IMG/VR virus record: IMGVR_UViG_3300024256_000066
Location: 1-20,876 of that record
Direction: 5' to 3' (one strand)
From: a virus
DNA: 20,876 bases
In this document: positions 1 through 8,176 of the stretch, piece after piece
How the letters are laid out: each line of letters starts with the position of its first letter
Position numbering within the stretch: position 1 is the first letter of the stretch
Position numbers and translations under genes: made by a program
Notes under the pieces: model-generated
Databases searched by the model: none
What the model saw: the letters and a program-made list of their open reading frames with translations, nothing else
Told to the model about the DNA's origin: nothing

Positions 1-622
1 TAATCTCAGGGTTCTCGATAATAGTAGTTACAGGCTCTGCATCAATATCTTCAGGGTATGTTGTAACTTCTACTGTAGCTTCTAAAGGCTCAATAGCAGT
101 CTGAACAATAACCTCTTCCTGAATGAACGTAGGCTCGCCATCAGTTAGCACAAGCATACCTTCAGCATCAACTACATATTCTGTAGTATCTTGCATCTCA
201 GTTAGTTCAACTCTACCGTCAGCTAATACATACGCCTCTAGTCTAGCTGTAGCTACTTTGTAGGCTTGTAGTTGCTCTGCGAATAACACCTTATCAGCTT
301 CTTCCTGAACCCAAGCAGGTACATCAGCAATCGTTGTACCACCTGTGATAGTCTTAGGGAATCTAGTCTTAACGTCTGCTATGTGAGCATCCCAAGTACC
401 GTCTGTTTGCATACCGAACTGTTCACCTGTAGAGGCATAGCCGTCCACACCCGTTCTTAGTGCTACGTAATCAGGTTCGATAACATCAGCACCTTCTACG
501 ATAGTTAAGCCATTGACTTTAACGTCTTGTAGGAACTGTTGGTAATCTCTGTTGCCTTCAGCCTGTGGGATAGAAGCTCCATCAGAGAGTCTTTGTATTG
601 AGTTTTCGTTTAGTTTATACAT
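1..622 (-). CDS. Tail-fibre-associated protein, C-terminus cut by window edge
   Basis: The reading frame opens with ATG at 620-622 behind a good AGGAG site and runs without a stop to base 1, giving about 207 residues of an incomplete protein. The N-terminus (MYKLNENSIQRLSDGASIPQ, then a DYQQFL motif) resembles the short N-terminal region of many phage tail-fibre assembly and XkdW-like proteins, which is family knowledge recalled rather than searched. The middle is acidic and mixed; the last 80 residues are rich in E, T and V and look beta-stranded. It is the last gene of the fibre cluster visible here, 12 nt after the stop of the 336-aa fibre gene, so a role in fibre assembly or as a small accessory fibre is the best inference. 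No catalytic motif is seen. Confidence 0.8.
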   Translation of the reverse strand, partial: MYKLNENSIQRLSDGASIPQAEGNRDYQQFLQDVKVNGLTIVEGADVIEPDYVALRTGVDGYASTGEQFGMQTDGTWDAHIADVKTRFPKTITGGTTIADVPAWVQEEADKVLFAEQLQAYKVATARLEAYVLADGRVELTEMQDTTEYVVDAEGMLVLTDGEPTFIQEEVIVQTAIEPLEATVEVTTYPEDIDAEPVTTIIENPEI

Positions 623-634
623 AATAATCTCCTG

Positions 635-1645
635 TTAAAGTTCTGCGTTAAGTGCCATATACGTTACGGCTGTTGGGAACATAACGTAAGTCAGCCCTGA
701 AGTTAAAGCAACACTTGACCTTGCTTGAAACGAAAAGAACGAACTAGGAGAATTTGAATAAGAAGACCAATACGTTATATTTGTAGTGATGTTTGAAGTA
801 CTAGCTAGAGCAACCCTGTCAACAATATTCCAACTTATAGAAGGGAGTACTCTCATTTGTACAGGTGTTGGAACTTGCATATACCCTTGTGTTGTTGAGT
901 AGGTAGTATATACCAAACCGTTAGAACTAATTTTCTGATAATACCTCTGACAAAGTGCCAGTTCCTCACCATAACTACGGTGTTCAAAGTCTGTGGCTAC
1001 TGAGCCTAGTTCTAGTTGGACTTGAGCGAACTCTATGGCATTACCACCCGTTCCATCAGTATGACTCTGCCCTATCGTAATATCCATAAACCCATCTGCT
1101 AGAATACTTCCACTCGTTACAGTGTATGTAAACGAGTATCTAGCCCAACTTGTTGTAGGATTGTAAGTTAAAGTGTTTGCAGTATCTGTGTAAACTTGTC
1201 CTAGTATAGTTGCGCTATCAGCTTTAGCCCAAAAAGAGAGAGTAACCTCTCTGCCAATTAACCATTCACAGTCTTCTATCTTTTGCTTCAACTCTAACCA
1301 ATGATTTACACTGTTTATATTAGCAATGCGAATCGCATTATTAAAGTCTTGACCCGTTACATTTATCTTTGTAGGGGTTGCGTGTAGTCCTATGCTGTAA
1401 ACAGAGAATCTATCCGCTGTAAAGCCATTATGACTACTGGCGTTTGGAAAGCCACTTGTACCCCTCTGCCATACATCCATACCACCATTAATAATCAGGT
1501 TCTTTCTACCTGCACCGATAAGGCTTCTTACTTCCTGAGCGGTTTCAGCTTGTAGTATCTCATTACCTTTTAGACCTTTGTTAGTCTCCAGTTCGTTCAG
1601 CTTCTCACGAAGATTGATTGGTTCTTTAGTTACTTGGATAGTCAT
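635..1645 (-). CDS. Phage tail fibre / receptor-binding-type protein, 336 aa
   Basis: The N-terminal 45 residues form a short charged helical segment (REKLNELETNKG and on), followed at residues 48-65 by the motif NLIINGGMDVWQRGTS and by GFTADRF near 74-80. That NLIxNGxMxxxQRGT signature is common in fibre and virion-surface proteins of aquatic phages. The remainder is beta-rich with Trp, Tyr and Thr, consistent with a carbohydrate-binding jelly-roll (inference from composition). The ATG overlaps the TGA of the upstream HNH-like gene (ATGA), and its AAAGGAG site lies inside that gene, so the two are probably translationally coupled. Likely location is the distal tail, contacting the host surface. 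Exact receptor is unknown. Confidence 0.78.
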   Translation of the reverse strand: MTIQVTKEPINLREKLNELETNKGLKGNEILQAETAQEVRSLIGAGRKNLIINGGMDVWQRGTSGFPNASSHNGFTADRFSVYSIGLHATPTKINVTGQDFNNAIRIANINSVNHWLELKQKIEDCEWLIGREVTLSFWAKADSATILGQVYTDTANTLTYNPTTSWARYSFTYTVTSGSILADGFMDITIGQSHTDGTGGNAIEFAQVQLELGSVATDFEHRSYGEELALCQRYYQKISSNGLVYTTYSTTQGYMQVPTPVQMRVLPSISWNIVDRVALASTSNITTNITYWSSYSNSPSSFFSFQARSSVALTSGLTYVMFPTAVTYMALNAEL

Positions 1646-2280
1646 AAGGTTACTCCTTTAAAATTAACGGGGCGTGTAACAGCATCTACTATATCCCACC
1701 CTCGCGCTATTCTACGTTTAATTGTGTTTATACCACACCCTAGGCGTTTAGCCCAGTCTGTAATTATCATAGATTCGTTGCCAACTTTAATCCAGATATT
1801 GTTACTCTTGTTTCTACGTTGAGTAGCGTCATTAGCCCACCTACAATTAGATGGCTCATAGTTGCCATTATTATTTACCCTGTCAATAGATTCACCTTTC
1901 TTAGGCTCACCCATATCTTCAAGGAAGTTTTCAAAGGACAACCACCTTTTACATACTGAGATTCCTCTACCACCATATCTAGCATAACGATTATTACTAG
2001 GTAATGAGCATCTGTTAATCATTCCTGACCAAGTATTGTAGACACTAGTACCTTTCATACCGTGAGTAGTAGCATTAGCGGTAGAAACCTCTTTACGTAA
2101 ACAACCACACGAGGATGTATTGCCATTTTTAAGCGCACTACCTACTCCTACATATTCATTGCCACAAGTACATTTACATAACCATTGTGGTCTAGGTCTA
2201 GCGTGCTGTGAGTATCCTGCGAAAGCAGTAACAGTCAGTCTGCCATATTTATTGCCAACTATATCTGATACTGTCTTCAC
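1642..2280 (-). CDS. Putative HNH-like (homing) endonuclease, free-standing
   Basis: The 212-aa protein starts at a GTG that shares one base with the TAG stop of the upstream fibre gene (TAGTG). Four regions are visible. Residues 10-20 carry KYGRLTV. Residues 35-60 hold cysteines C35, C37, C39, C58 and C60, typical of a small zinc-binding module. Residues 73-150 hold HGM, YxxW, RYGGRGISVCKRW, FxxFLEDMG and the signature SIDRVNNNGNYEPSNCRWA. Residues 170-203 (ITDWAKRLGCGINTIKRR) look like a helix-turn-helix DNA-binding tail. This arrangement is seen in many phage-borne genes annotated as HNH or homing endonucleases. Catalytic assignment to the HNH fold is family-based inference. It sits between two tail-fibre genes and is unrelated to virion structure, as expected for a mobile nuclease gene. 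It could also be an inactive DNA-binding protein. Confidence 0.72.
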   Translation of the reverse strand: MKTVSDIVGNKYGRLTVTAFAGYSQHARPRPQWLCKCTCGNEYVGVGSALKNGNTSSCGCLRKEVSTANATTHGMKGTSVYNTWSGMINRCSLPSNNRYARYGGRGISVCKRWLSFENFLEDMGEPKKGESIDRVNNNGNYEPSNCRWANDATQRRNKSNNIWIKVGNESMIITDWAKRLGCGINTIKRRIARGWDIVDAVTRPVNFKGVTL

Positions 2281-4922
2281 TATGCTTTCTCCACAATGCG
2301 CATACCACCTTGTTGTGATACCTCTGTGAAATTACCATCTTCTTCGTCAACTCTTGACAAGCCTTTAAAGACAGACAGTCCGCCTGATGTAGCGACAACT
2401 AATTCAGAAGTTGAATCATCGTATGCCAGTGCTGTTACAGCGTCACTAGTGCCGTGTAGTACACACTTTCCGTTCTCTTGGAATAGAGGTTTCTCTGCTT
2501 CGTATATCTCTTTGATTTGGGCAGCTGTTGGTGCTGTTGCTGAGGCTCTCCATAGTGCTAGTGAGCCTGAAGCCCAAGGCTCGTTTGCATAATCTTGTCT
2601 TGCTCCTATACGAGTGATGGCAGTGTTATTAGTCATTGTAGTATTATTTGATACGCTTACATCAAGTACACCATTAACATAAGAGTACACTATCCCATTT
2701 GCTTTACGGACAGATATAAATACCCAACCACCTGTATTAATAGGCACAGTACCTGTAAGAAAAACTGTGAATTGGGTACTAGTAGAATTAGCTATAGTCA
2801 GAAGACCAGAACTGTTCATTTGCATTAAAAATACACCTTCTTCATTTGGCGGAGCTCTGTGTACAACAGCCTGATGTGTTTGAGCGGATGTTTTTACCCA
2901 CCCCATATAACTAAAATCACCCGTGCCGAAGTCCAAGTCAGAGTTATAAGGTTGCTCTAAGAATACACCTGAGCCTACGTCACTAAAGCCACCATAACCC
3001 ACAAGGTCTGCACCCGTTGCTACAGCAGTCTTAGTGATTGTACCGTTGACTTGAAGACCGTTAGCGTTTACTGAGCGGTCTGAGTCTGCTAGTTTAACTG
3101 AGAAAGAAGTAATATCTGCGGAAGCGCCACTACCATAAACATATACAGTGACGTAGGTAGTTGTTCCTGTTGCTGTGACCGTAAGTGACCTACTCTGTAG
3201 CCCCGAACCAGCACTAACTCCTAACGCTAAATCACTACCTCCAGAAGTTGTACCCACTCTTGGAACCCAGTAGTTAGTGGCATTAGCAATAGCATTAAAG
3301 ACGTAAGTTTTACCCACAGTAGTGCTAACTGCGTATGACAATCCGTATGTGCCATCGCCACTATCTGCACCAACAACGTGTATTTTTGAGCTAACTACAC
3401 TTAATCCTGCGCCACTTAACGCTGTATAACCAGTAGTGTTGGTAAAAGAACTACCATTAGTAACCAACTCAGTACCAACTACATTCGTAGTATCAGTATC
3501 AGATAGCCAAGCACCTTTAATATCACCAGTCATATAACCGCTGTTGTAGGTTGAGGTTAGGTAGGCTACTGAGGAGCTAGATTGGGGTATGTTGGCAGAT
3601 AAGAATTTATGAACTCCATAGACGTTTGAACTATCACCAGATGAGACTATACTCATTTTACCTGCATTTGCTACCGTAGATTTGCCACCGTGATTCTGCC
3701 AAAGTCCAGCTGTAGGTGTGGTAGCCCAATGTGTGGTTGTGCCTCCATCATCAGAACCCATAGACAGCCTTACTTCTGTGTGTGTTGGAACCCAAGCAGT
3801 TGCTAACGCGCCAGTTGCGTCAGCAGATGTTGCGTAACAAATTATCCCTGCGTGACTGGAGAGTGACTGTGTTTCACCATAGTAAGAGTTGCTGTACCAA
3901 TAACCCCCATTAACATCAAAAGCGACGTTATAAACGCCACCAGTGACTCCATCGGAAGTACCTGGAGTTCTGTTTATAACAGTTCCATCATCCTTAATAA
4001 CTGATAATCCTTGCCTGCAACCAACAAGAATAGTAGGTATAGGTAGTCCAGTTGTAGAGTCTATAGGAGCATTAGGTAGGACTGTCATTGCTACGTCGTT
4101 GGCGTCCCGACTAATAATCGAATCGTTTTCTGGGTTATCGAAGTTTAGTGCTAAATTTCGTTGAGCTATAGAGCCGTTAAACCAACCTCCATAGCCAGAA
4201 TGATAGGCTGCACCTAGGTGAAAATAACCAGCATCTTTTAAGAAATGGATTGTTTTGGCAGCACCAGATATATTACCGCCAGAAGTTCCACTAACTGCAA
4301 GTATGCCGTTAATAGCTGTAATAGAAGTGTTTATCTGAGATAACGAGCCAATCATTGGCTGGGAGGCATTACTACCAACTTGGTTAAACACCATCCACAT
4401 ATCTAAGTCAGGTGTATCACCATCATAGATAGTTACCTTACTAGCCTCAGCTACAATCACAGCAACACTAGGGAACTCTTTACGAGAGCCACGAGTAGCT
4501 GTGTTTAAAGTTTCATTGTACCAAGAGGTAGCCTGTGTGCGTTTTCTCCAAGCACCACCATCTGAGTCATTCGAGGTATCATAAATGAATACATCTACTG
4601 CGTTACCTGTGATGGCTGAGGCATTACTAATAGCGTCTAAACTTTCATCGTCACCTAAAGCAACGTCATTCAATAGCTCAGCTGTCATGCGTAGTTCAAC
4701 GGTAGCACCGCTAGAATGAGCGCCTGATGTAGCATCACAAGTGAAAGTAGTGCCTGAAATAGCAGTTACTTTAACAACTTCTGAAGTTAGGGATACATAA
4801 GTCCAATCACTAGCGCCTAGTGTTGGGAATGTGGAAGCGGATGCTACTGTAAAACTTGTAGCTCCTGCCGATATACCGGCGGACAGTGTAGTGACCGCAT
4901 TGTTACTAAACTTAACAGACAT
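2280..4922 (-). CDS. Large tail fibre protein with LamG-like domain, 880 aa
   Basis: The ATG is preceded by a strong AGGAGG site with 6-nt spacing. Residues 1-85 (Thr/Ser/Ala-rich, with VVKVTAISGTTFTC) match the generic N-terminal attachment module of phage fibres. Residues 195-475 are beta-rich with a blade-like stretch near 298-315 (ILVGCRQGLSVIKDDGT). Residues 485-612 look like a carbohydrate-binding beta-sandwich, and residues 650-810 like a LamG/concanavalin-A fold (DFGTGDFSYMGWVKT, then WVFISVRK, YVNGVLD, ARQDY). Residues 829-854 (VTALAYDDSTSELVVATSGG, then LSVFKG) resemble another propeller blade. Together these suggest an adhesin that binds surface glycans. The gene is followed directly by the HNH-like gene. 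Domain names rest on motif recognition, not a search. Confidence 0.78.
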   Translation of the reverse strand: MSVKFSNNAVTTLSAGISAGATSFTVASASTFPTLGASDWTYVSLTSEVVKVTAISGTTFTCDATSGAHSSGATVELRMTAELLNDVALGDDESLDAISNASAITGNAVDVFIYDTSNDSDGGAWRKRTQATSWYNETLNTATRGSRKEFPSVAVIVAEASKVTIYDGDTPDLDMWMVFNQVGSNASQPMIGSLSQINTSITAINGILAVSGTSGGNISGAAKTIHFLKDAGYFHLGAAYHSGYGGWFNGSIAQRNLALNFDNPENDSIISRDANDVAMTVLPNAPIDSTTGLPIPTILVGCRQGLSVIKDDGTVINRTPGTSDGVTGGVYNVAFDVNGGYWYSNSYYGETQSLSSHAGIICYATSADATGALATAWVPTHTEVRLSMGSDDGGTTTHWATTPTAGLWQNHGGKSTVANAGKMSIVSSGDSSNVYGVHKFLSANIPQSSSSVAYLTSTYNSGYMTGDIKGAWLSDTDTTNVVGTELVTNGSSFTNTTGYTALSGAGLSVVSSKIHVVGADSGDGTYGLSYAVSTTVGKTYVFNAIANATNYWVPRVGTTSGGSDLALGVSAGSGLQSRSLTVTATGTTTYVTVYVYGSGASADITSFSVKLADSDRSVNANGLQVNGTITKTAVATGADLVGYGGFSDVGSGVFLEQPYNSDLDFGTGDFSYMGWVKTSAQTHQAVVHRAPPNEEGVFLMQMNSSGLLTIANSTSTQFTVFLTGTVPINTGGWVFISVRKANGIVYSYVNGVLDVSVSNNTTMTNNTAITRIGARQDYANEPWASGSLALWRASATAPTAAQIKEIYEAEKPLFQENGKCVLHGTSDAVTALAYDDSTSELVVATSGGLSVFKGLSRVDEEDGNFTEVSQQGGMRIVEKA

Positions 4923-4948
4923 AGCTGTCCTCCTGTATTAGATAGCTA

Positions 4949-5419
4949 TTAAGATACTGTGATAGTCCAAGTAATAGTCATAGAGTCAGCTGCGCCTTTG
5001 TTTACTACTGCAAACTTAGTACGTGCAAACATGTCACCACCTGTTGAAGCGTTAAAGATACCTGCTTCAGTAATAGCTGCTGTGCCATCGCCTGCTGCCC
5101 AAGTACAAGCATACTCAATAGTGTTATCAGTAACAGTACCACCATCAACAGTAAGTGTGTTTCTGTCTACTTCGTCCACAAGGGTTGTGTTAGCTGCGTT
5201 TACAATTGTAGCGCCTGAGTTAGGTGTTGTATCTTTACCGATAGCCATGTGTGACATTTCTGACTTAATCGTGTGTGTAGGTGATGTGCCTGTGTCCTTA
5301 AGACGGTTAGCAACCCACTTCTTACCTACTAAGACTACTAAGTTCTCAGTCTTCTGTACTACTTCGTTATTTACTGCGATTGTTAAAGCACCTGTTAGTG
5401 CAAAGTTATCGTTAATCAT
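4949..5419 (-). CDS. Phage tail protein, 156 aa, conserved fibre/baseplate type
   Basis: The protein begins MINDNFALTGALTI and contains KKWVANRLKDT, MAIGKDTTPNSGATIV, WAAGDGTAAITEAGIFNAST and ends in TMTITWTITVS-like sequence. This order (MAIG.. then AITEAGIFN.. then TWTI at the C-terminus) is recurrent in a family of small phage tail or fibre proteins; the exact function is not established. The ATG at 5417-5419 follows CTAGGAG with about 9-nt spacing. It lies between the 18-residue-repeat protein (11-nt gap) and the 880-aa fibre, so it probably joins the tail tip or fibre base. No signal peptide or membrane segment is present, consistent with a virion component. Confidence 0.75.
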   Translation of the reverse strand: MINDNFALTGALTIAVNNEVVQKTENLVVLVGKKWVANRLKDTGTSPTHTIKSEMSHMAIGKDTTPNSGATIVNAANTTLVDEVDRNTLTVDGGTVTDNTIEYACTWAAGDGTAAITEAGIFNASTGGDMFARTKFAVVNKGAADSMTITWTITVS

Positions 5420-5430
5420 TTGTCTTTCTC

Positions 5431-7071
5431 CTAGTTAAATGGCATTGTGTTTAAGTTTCTCGTTCCTAGTTGATTACTACGTATGAGATTAACCTCAACT
5501 AGGTCGCTTAAACTCATTATGTTACCTTTGTTTCCAATATAGTTTTTGTCCACTAACGCAGCATCATCTAGTGTGAAGGCGTCAGTAACGTGTTTCGCTA
5601 ATTGTAAACCATAACCATCATTAAATGTGAAGTTTTCACCTAGTGTTTTACTAGAGGTAACTCCTGTTAACTCATTTAGTGTGATGTTTTCTGTTTCGTT
5701 TTTGTTGAATACTGTATCAAGGGTTTCGTTAAAAGCAACGGAGTCGCTTATAGTTCTCTTGTATGTAGTAACTAACGATACCAACTCTGATAACCCAATT
5801 AGGTTGCCCTTGTTACCAAGATAGTTCTTGTTGATTAGCGCTGCGTCATCTAAAACAAAGGCGTCACTTAATACTTTACTTAGTACCCTTTCGTACGAGT
5901 CCCCGAACGAAATGCTGTCCGAAGGGTTAACCCCGCTACTAACATAGCTGTCATCCGACACACCGAAGGAATCGGTCTTAGGCTTGCTTACTAATATCGC
6001 ATTTGTGTCATCGACTACAGTGGAGTCGGTTAGTGCCTTACTTTGGGTAACTGCTGCTACTTCGGTAAAGCCTACACCGTCACTACTACCTATCCCTGTG
6101 GTAATTAGTACAGGGTTCTCTTGTGCGTTAAACGATTGTGCATTTAATGTGCTAGCATTTAGAGGGTTTGACTTCTCATCGTAGACACTAAACATGTCAC
6201 TAACTTTCTTTTGCAGGCCTAACGCCGGTACATCAGTAAAGGTTAGTGTTTCTGAAAAGGCACGCTTGTACTGCAGTACTCTGCTTAATACATCTGTAAA
6301 CGCTACGAGGTTTCCTTTGTTACCTGAGTAATCCTTGTTTACCTGTGTAGCATCGTCTAGAACAAAAGCATCTGTAACGTGCTTAGTAATTGCGGTTAAG
6401 TACATCTCAGATAAGCTAAAGTCATCTGATTTCGGTAAGTATGTTCCTACAGAGGGGATGTCACTAAAGCTAAAGATATCTGTAGTAGCTTTGCTAGATG
6501 CTTTAGCCTGTGAATCAGCGAACACGAAGTCATCATCTGATATTTTAGAGATGTCTAAATACGAGGTATCCCCTGGAACTACGCTATCAGTAAATTCACG
6601 TTTGAAGGTGTTAACCACTGAAACTACATCACCTACCGTATAGCTGTCTGTGAAGACTTTATTGTAAGTTAGCCCTATGATGTCTGTGAAAGCAAAGATG
6701 TTGCCCTTGTTACCATAGAAGTCTTTATCAATTTGGCTTAGGTCGTCTAGGGTGAAAGCATCAGTGAAGCTACGGTGGTATGCAACAACCTTTGTAAATG
6801 TGTCAGCGAATGTAAAGCTATCTTCTTTTAACGCACTGAAGTCATAAGCACTAACATCTACTAGAGGTACACTATCTGTTAAATTCTTTTCTACAAGGTT
6901 GAAGCGTACGTCTGATAAAGGAAACTCATCCTTAAGCACTCTATTCTTAGAGTCTGGGTCAGTCCATATACCTGTAGCATGTGATAGCTCGTAAGTTACA
7001 GACGTTGTTGTTCTAGCAGCGCTAACACTAGCTTGTAGTAGTTCAACTGATATTGTAGCGCGTAAGGCCAC
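5431..7071 (-). CDS. Repeat-rich putative tail fibre protein, 546 aa, 18-residue repeats
   Basis: Translation starts at GTG (7069-7071), one base after the TAA stop of the upstream gene, with no convincing ribosome site, so coupling to that gene is likely. From about residue 60 to the end the protein is a tandem array of units of the form (T/S)D(S/A)(F/V)xxxD followed by a hydrophobic stretch. The conserved Asp (or Glu) occurs at 66, 84, 104, 142, 162, 180, 198, 216, 234, 274, 292, 331, 349, 367, 385, 403, 443, 461, 479 and 497, mostly 18 apart. Four longer units carry DAF(T/V)LDD plus GNKGN (GNKGN at 120, 250, 419 and 513). The C-terminus ends in RNLNTMPFN, echoing LNASTLNAQSFNAQ near 305-318. 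A beta-solenoid or elongated fibre shaft is inferred from the periodicity. Confidence 0.75.
   Translation of the reverse strand: MALRATISVELLQASVSAARTTTSVTYELSHATGIWTDPDSKNRVLKDEFPLSDVRFNLVEKNLTDSVPLVDVSAYDFSALKEDSFTFADTFTKVVAYHRSFTDAFTLDDLSQIDKDFYGNKGNIFAFTDIIGLTYNKVFTDSYTVGDVVSVVNTFKREFTDSVVPGDTSYLDISKISDDDFVFADSQAKASSKATTDIFSFSDIPSVGTYLPKSDDFSLSEMYLTAITKHVTDAFVLDDATQVNKDYSGNKGNLVAFTDVLSRVLQYKRAFSETLTFTDVPALGLQKKVSDMFSVYDEKSNPLNASTLNAQSFNAQENPVLITTGIGSSDGVGFTEVAAVTQSKALTDSTVVDDTNAILVSKPKTDSFGVSDDSYVSSGVNPSDSISFGDSYERVLSKVLSDAFVLDDAALINKNYLGNKGNLIGLSELVSLVTTYKRTISDSVAFNETLDTVFNKNETENITLNELTGVTSSKTLGENFTFNDGYGLQLAKHVTDAFTLDDAALVDKNYIGNKGNIMSLSDLVEVNLIRSNQLGTRNLNTMPFN
5521..6876 (-). repeat. 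Coding repeat array: 18-residue units with four GNKGN super-units
   Basis: This stretch encodes residues 66-517 of the 546-aa protein. Nearly all steps between the conserved acidic positions are 18 residues. Steps of 38-40 occur where a unit carries the DAFxLDD...GNKGN extension or, near residues 292-331, an insert. The four extended copies begin near residues 101, 231, 400 and 494. At DNA level the four copies are diverged but still recognisable: the complement of GGNAACAAGGG/GGNAACAAAGG recurs near 5523, 5805, 6315 and 6702. The divergence suggests old duplications rather than recent slippage. Confidence 0.75.
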
Positions 7072-7072
7072 T

Positions 7073-7450
7073 TTAGAAGTCCGCTCTTACCTTAAACTTT
7101 AGCTTATCGAATATGGTTAGCTTCTTACCTGAGGTGTCTTCCAATTCGATTTCACCTTCGTAAGTACCAGCATCAACATCTAACGTCGTAGCGTTCCATT
7201 GCATGAAGCATTTACCATCCGTGTAAGGGGCGGATTTACCGCAAGTCATAGTGTCTAGTACAGTGTCACCGCCAAGGGCTCTAAAGTACACTCTAACTGT
7301 TTGCGCAGTTAAGTCAATTGGTGCCCAAGTAGTGGCGTCGTCTTCATCAAGCGTTTTACCTGCAGCTGCAGTGTTTGAATCACGTAGTGTGAAATTTAAT
7401 TCTGGTTTATCATCCCCCGATACGAGGTTGATTGTGTCGTAATACGCCAT
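7073..7450 (-). CDS. BppU-like tail/baseplate protein, 125 aa
   Basis: The sequence runs GDDKPELNFTLRDSNTAAAG, then DDATTWAPIDLTAQTVRVYF, DVDAGTYEGEIELEDTSGK and KLKFKVRADF. This layout, with a two-sheet beta-sandwich and the DLT..TVRVYFR and YEGEIE motifs, matches the N-terminal domain of phage BppU/baseplate upper proteins and related small tail proteins (family knowledge). The ATG at 7448-7450 has a GGAGG site at 5-nt spacing. It is the first gene after an internal promoter and palindrome (7509-7550) and heads the tail-fibre part of the cluster. It probably forms a platform that anchors the long repeat protein whose GTG lies 1 nt downstream. Confidence 0.75.
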   Translation of the reverse strand: MAYYDTINLVSGDDKPELNFTLRDSNTAAAGKTLDEDDATTWAPIDLTAQTVRVYFRALGGDTVLDTMTCGKSAPYTDGKCFMQWNATTLDVDAGTYEGEIELEDTSGKKLTIFDKLKFKVRADF

Positions 7451-7508
7451 TTAGGCCTCCAATATTTAACCGACTTAGTCGGGTTGTTCTCAGCATTTGG
7501 TATGCAAT

Positions 7509-7550
7509 TAAAGTTAAGGTAACTTTACCCTAACAGGTGCTCCTTGTCAA
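7509..7550 (-). promoter_or_regulatory. Internal sigma70-type promoter with palindrome over the -10
   Basis: On the minus strand a perfect TTGACA (7550-7545) follows directly after the stop codon of the 207-aa connector gene. A 17-nt spacer leads to TAAAGT (7527-7522). A perfect inverted repeat, TAAAGTTA / TAACTTTA with a 3-nt centre, spans 7509-7527 and covers the -10 and probable start site, as an operator would. Downstream, 7470-7482 forms a 5-bp CCGAC/GTCGG hairpin in the leader before the 125-aa gene. The elements are seen directly; activity is inferred. Confidence 0.55.
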
Positions 7551-8174
7551 CTAAAAGTTAACTGAAGCTACGCGCATATTTACGCGTCTAGTGTCTCTTC
7601 CTTTAGCAGCGCACATTGCGCGTTCAAATTCTATTTGGTTGCTGATAGCAACCTCTGGATTACTCCACTCTTTGTTTGGTATCCCTGCGATTCTAGCAAT
7701 AGCTCCGGCGGCTATAGACCTGCCGTGCGACTCGAATATAAAGTCCTCTATCCCCTTAGCAGCTAAGCTAGGTTTAACTACTAGCACGCCCGTGAACGTG
7801 TGTTTAGTAATAGGGGTAGGGTACATACGTATACTAGCATCTTCGAACACACTGAAGTGCGTAGGCGTGCCTGTTACAGCAGAACCATTAACTAAAGTAG
7901 CAGGGATGAAATGACGTTCAGATACGTGAGTTAGTGGAACACCGTCTAACGTTAGAACCATAATGTTTTCTAATACAGCCCTGTTAGGTACATCTAGCTC
8001 GTAGTCAGAAGTGTTTACACTAGTGTAGCTAGGCTCTAGGTTGTAGCGCCATATTTCACTCTTAGCGCAAAACTCTGCAGCTGCTTCCTGTAGATGTGTC
8101 TTTATAACAACTTCAGGACAACCGGGTACGTATGGTTGCGCGTAAGGGTACAACTTATCCCATATTACTGCCAT
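7551..8174 (-). CDS. Putative head-tail connector protein, 207 aa
   Basis: The N-terminus MAVIWDKLYPYAQPYVPGCP, followed by IKTHLQEAAAEFCAKSEIW, is a hallmark of a phage family that lies next to the DUF6682-like adaptor. The pattern is PxVPGCP, then an amphipathic helix with AAxEFCxxSxxW. Residues 45-130 are beta-rich (YELDVP, IMVLTLDGVPL), and the C-terminus is helical with FERAMCAAKGRDTRR. By position after capsid and adaptor it probably joins the portal vertex to the tail (head completion, stopper or tail-tube terminator). The precise role is not established. The ATG lies 2 nt after the preceding stop, with a GAGG site inside that gene. Confidence 0.65.
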   Translation of the reverse strand: MAVIWDKLYPYAQPYVPGCPEVVIKTHLQEAAAEFCAKSEIWRYNLEPSYTSVNTSDYELDVPNRAVLENIMVLTLDGVPLTHVSERHFIPATLVNGSAVTGTPTHFSVFEDASIRMYPTPITKHTFTGVLVVKPSLAAKGIEDFIFESHGRSIAAGAIARIAGIPNKEWSNPEVAISNQIEFERAMCAAKGRDTRRVNMRVASVNF

Positions 8175-8176
8175 GT

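Noticed and set aside
4959-5438. Long plus-strand frame opposite the 156-aa tail gene
   Set aside because: It is a mirror of codon usage in the real minus-strand gene, with low-complexity V/S/T content and no ribosome site.
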